Positions 5,970 through 8,311 of a stretch of 8,311 bases of DNA are shown piece after piece (positions within the stretch are counted from its first letter, which is position 1; each line of letters starts with the position of its first letter). Source of the stretch: Allomuricauda sp. (GTDB taxonomy: Bacteria; Bacteroidota; Bacteroidia; Flavobacteriales; Flavobacteriaceae); the NCBI GenBank assembly GCA_028289745.1, contig JANQOD010000310.1:1-8311 (forward strand), given 5' to 3'. A model generated the notes under the pieces. That model was given only the letters and a program-made list of their open reading frames with translations, ran no database searches and was not told the DNA's origin. The position numbers were made by a program, and so were the translations under genes.

Positions 5970-7400
5970 TTAAGTGGCCCTTGCCAGGCCTTTACGTACT
6001 TGTACGCCCCAACCCGTTTTTCTTCTGAACAGTTTTGTCATGTTGCCCCTTACTGAGGCCCAAACAACCAGTGGGTGAAACGTGAACGGTTCGATCATGG
6101 CACAAAACATGAGGATCAAAATGTCTTTCGTCTTGCTGTACTCGTTATAGGTATAGACTTCCCAAAGAATGGCGTAGAACGAGAACATGATCGAGAACAT
6201 GTATATGGTAGCCGTCAGCGCAAAGAAAAAATCCCAGTTCACGATGCCCAGATACCAGAATAGCAAGACCGAGAAAAAGCCGAAAAACTCCAACAAGGGT
6301 GCTGACCATTCATAGAAAAACCAGTAGGGGTAACTGATCAGTCCCAGTCTGCCAAATTTTGAGTTAAAGAACATTTCTTTATGCTTGTACAGGGTTTCTA
6401 AATTGCCACGGGCCCAACGGTCACGCTGGTTTATCAAAATATTTGCGTCTTCGGGCACTTCGGTCCAGCACAACGGATCTGGAATATATTCTATGGTGTA
6501 GGGTTCTCTGCTTTCATGCATATAGCGGCGCATCTTGAAGACAATCTCCATATCTTCACCAACGGTGCCGGTATCGTAACCCCCGGCCGCCAAGGCGATT
6601 TCACGATCAAAAAAGCCAAAGGCCCCTGAAATGATCAAAAGGCTGTCGATTCGCCCCCATGCCATTCTTCCTAAAAGGAACGAACGGGTATACTCAAGCA
6701 ACTGAAACCGTGCCAGCCAACTCTTGGGCAAGCGTATTTCTTCTAAAGTACCTCCAGAAATCTTACACGAATTGGCCACCCGAATGACACCACCGACCGC
6801 TATGACCCTTTTTTTTGTGCGCTGAAAGAAGTTTTTCACTACATGCAACAAGGCATCGGGCATCAATAGGCAGTCTACATCAATACAGCCCACATATCGG
6901 TTTTCTGAAAGATGCATCCCAATATTGAGCGCATCTGACTTGCCTCCGTTTTCTTTGTCTATTACGGTCAGTTTTGAGAACGTGCGGTGCTTTGATTTAT
7001 AGATACCCCTGATCGGCTTGGCTTTCAAATTGGGATCAATGGGTCGCTCAACCCTTTCAAGTCCATAGGCTTCGATCATTTTTGGCAACGTGTTGTCTTT
7101 GCTGCCATCATTGACCACCATTACCTCGTAGTTCACATATTTGAGCGATAAGAGCGAGCGAACACTCTCCACAATGGTCAGTTCTTCATTATAGGCGGGC
7201 GCAATGATCGTAATGCCAGGGGCCAAAGGAGATGCCATTACCTTTGAGAGGTCACCAAAGCTGTTTTTGTTTTTATAGTGAATGGAATTTCGAGTAGACA
7301 GGTAGCCCATAAAACTGAACGCCACGAACAATACCGTGGTAAACATCAAAAAGACAATGTTGATGTACTCAAGAATGATATTGAACAGTCCGCTATCCAT
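5970..7400 (-). CDS. Processive membrane glycosyltransferase, family GT2 (476 aa)
   Basis: An N-terminal membrane helix (about 10-32) precedes a cytosolic GT-A domain with all the processive GT2 signatures: ITIIAPAYNEE, VVNDGS (D98), the CIDVD metal site (D174, D176), the catalytic acid/base in GED (D283) and Q-x-x-R-W as QRDRW (325-329). Three further hydrophobic segments follow (about 358-384, 388-412, 426-449), giving the helix-domain-helix plan of PgaC-like poly-N-acetylglucosamine, hyaluronan and cellulose synthases. Such enzymes extend a beta-linked glycan from a UDP-sugar and thread it across the inner membrane. The sugar cannot be read from sequence. No PilZ domain is attached, so direct cyclic-di-GMP control as in BcsA is not shown. 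The ATG at 7400 overlaps the end of the HEAT-like gene by 8 bases, pointing to coupled translation. The length is typical of the family. Confidence 0.92.
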   Translation of the reverse strand: MDSGLFNIILEYINIVFLMFTTVLFVAFSFMGYLSTRNSIHYKNKNSFGDLSKVMASPLAPGITIIAPAYNEELTIVESVRSLLSLKYVNYEVMVVNDGSKDNTLPKMIEAYGLERVERPIDPNLKAKPIRGIYKSKHRTFSKLTVIDKENGGKSDALNIGMHLSENRYVGCIDVDCLLMPDALLHVVKNFFQRTKKRVIAVGGVIRVANSCKISGGTLEEIRLPKSWLARFQLLEYTRSFLLGRMAWGRIDSLLIISGAFGFFDREIALAAGGYDTGTVGEDMEIVFKMRRYMHESREPYTIEYIPDPLCWTEVPEDANILINQRDRWARGNLETLYKHKEMFFNSKFGRLGLISYPYWFFYEWSAPLLEFFGFFSVLLFWYLGIVNWDFFFALTATIYMFSIMFSFYAILWEVYTYNEYSKTKDILILMFCAMIEPFTFHPLVVWASVRGNMTKLFRRKTGWGVQVRKGLARAT

Positions 7401-8311
7401 TCTTTCTTATCTCGTTTTGATCAGAAAAAGTACTGTCTTGATGCAAGAAAAATTCATCGGCTAACTCGAAATTAAGCTCGTCATCTTCTTCTCTTGAAGG
7501 GTCGATCCCAAATTCATCGTGCAGAAAACACAACTCCATGGGCATCAACCTATCTTCGTCTTCCCCAGATTTTTCAGCTACAGCAGCCATGGTCGCCTCT
7601 TCCAATTCTTCAGAATGCAATGGTTCTTTTTCGGTGGTTACAGGTCTGACCGTTGATTTTTCAGGGTCTTCTTCAATCAAAGATTCTTCTGAGGTCAATT
7701 TCTTAAGTAGCTTTTCTTTGGCATCTTTGGCCTGCTTGGCCAGTTTTGGATCCTCATCTTGAGACAATTCTTCAAGCATGGCCAAATCGCGTTCATCGCC
7801 CACTGAAGCCATTTCTTTCAATAGGGCCATTTTTGAAACCAGATCGGTCGCATATTCAAACAACGGATAGAAAATACTGTCGTTTGCCTCTACCAACAGC
7901 TCTTTTGAATCGTAAAACGGTTCTTCTTCAACGGGTGGTATTTCTTTGGATGGACTCTTGAGGTTTTTCAGCATTTTGAATATGCGGAAACCTGACTCTG
8001 AGCTTTCCTCCTGCTCTATCAAATCTTCCAATACGGGGATATCTCGATCAGAGTTGGAAACCTCCAAAGTATCGATGAGCATTTCTCGTTCTGGGGGCGA
8101 CATTCTTTGGTATTCTTCCTTAAGGTCATTTTCACCCTGTGACTTTTGCTCTTCTTCGGTTTCTGTATTGACCAGACCCAGCTGTGTGTTGATAGCGTCA
8201 TCAAGGCCTTGTTCGATCGGGCCTATTTCGAAATCAGTCTTGTCATGGTCATACCCCATTCTTTTTTCACCATCATCTTCTTGCGCCTCTTCTTTGATCG
8301 AGATGGTATCA
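7393..8311 (-). CDS. Acidic HEAT-like repeat protein, 5' end outside window (at least 305 aa visible)
   Basis: The reading frame stays open to the window edge: 17 codons upstream of the ATG at 8259 read as coding-like acidic sequence (DTISIKEEAQEDDGEKR), so the true start is probably outside and that ATG internal. Numbered from that Met, residues about 58-100 (REMLIDTLEVSNSDRDIPVL, then further helix) and about 144-187 (ALLKEMASVGDERDLAMLEE, then DEDPKLAKQAKDAKEKLL) look like HEAT-type helical pairs, with the G/S-D-x-R-D-hydrophobic pattern between helices. The rest is very acidic and probably disordered. The C-terminus holds two short FLH segments (FLHDEFGID and FFLHQDSTF). No signal peptide or membrane segment is visible in this part, but the missing N-terminus could carry one. 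It overlaps the GT2 gene by 8 bases and leads the visible operon. A scaffold or regulator of the synthase is plausible but unproven. Confidence 0.75.
   Translation of the reverse strand, partial: DTISIKEEAQEDDGEKRMGYDHDKTDFEIGPIEQGLDDAINTQLGLVNTETEEEQKSQGENDLKEEYQRMSPPEREMLIDTLEVSNSDRDIPVLEDLIEQEESSESGFRIFKMLKNLKSPSKEIPPVEEEPFYDSKELLVEANDSIFYPLFEYATDLVSKMALLKEMASVGDERDLAMLEELSQDEDPKLAKQAKDAKEKLLKKLTSEESLIEEDPEKSTVRPVTTEKEPLHSEELEEATMAAVAEKSGEDEDRLMPMELCFLHDEFGIDPSREEDDELNFELADEFFLHQDSTFSDQNEIRKNG

Noticed and set aside
1..8311. CRISPR arrays, tRNA or rRNA genes, insertion sequences
   Set aside because: No regularly spaced repeats, cloverleaf-like sequence, transposase reading frame or terminal inverted repeats were seen on either strand.

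Overview
The window looks like a chromosomal piece of a marine-type member of the Flavobacteriia (Bacteroidetes). The evidence is the sigma factor ending in SKILKTYLG, weak or A-rich ribosome binding sites, moderate GC, signal peptides ending in WGQ or AIAQ, and a YaiO-type outer membrane barrel ending in Phe. The organism call is an inference from protein style, not from a search.

Layout. Positions 2-427 (+) hold the C-terminal part of an RpoD-type sigma-70 factor that enters from outside the window. Positions 428-1016 hold no large gene. This stretch contains two tiny tandem paralogous ORFs on the minus strand (459-560 and 592-690, 33 and 32 codons before stop) that share a core and stop at the same aligned position; I do not recognise this family. 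Positions 1017-2282 (+) encode a secreted protein with an ILEI/FAM3-like N-terminal domain and a GDPD-like phosphodiesterase domain. Only 12 bases separate its stop from the end of a convergent minus-strand operon that fills the rest of the window.

The operon, in transcription order, is: an acidic protein with HEAT-like repeats whose start lies beyond the window (8311-7393); a processive membrane glycosyltransferase of family GT2 (7400-5970, 8-base overlap); an inner membrane alkaline-phosphatase-superfamily transferase resembling LtaS/OpgB, with five predicted membrane helices and a periplasmic TPR tail (5959-3578, 10-base gap); and a periplasmic TPR plus outer membrane beta-barrel protein of the YaiO type (3578-2295, TAATG overlap). 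The tight packing implies one transcript.

How the genes may work together. The set has the parts of a synthase-dependent exopolysaccharide machine. GT2 would polymerise and move a glycan across the inner membrane, the LtaS-like enzyme could decorate it (for example with phosphoglycerol), and the TPR and barrel parts would pass it through the outer membrane. The cytoplasmic HEAT-like protein may be a scaffold or regulator. The convergent ILEI-GDPD protein could trim glycerophosphodiesters. The individual domain calls are fairly strong. The idea of a phospho-decorated exopolysaccharide pathway is inference and is the main candidate for an undescribed system here.
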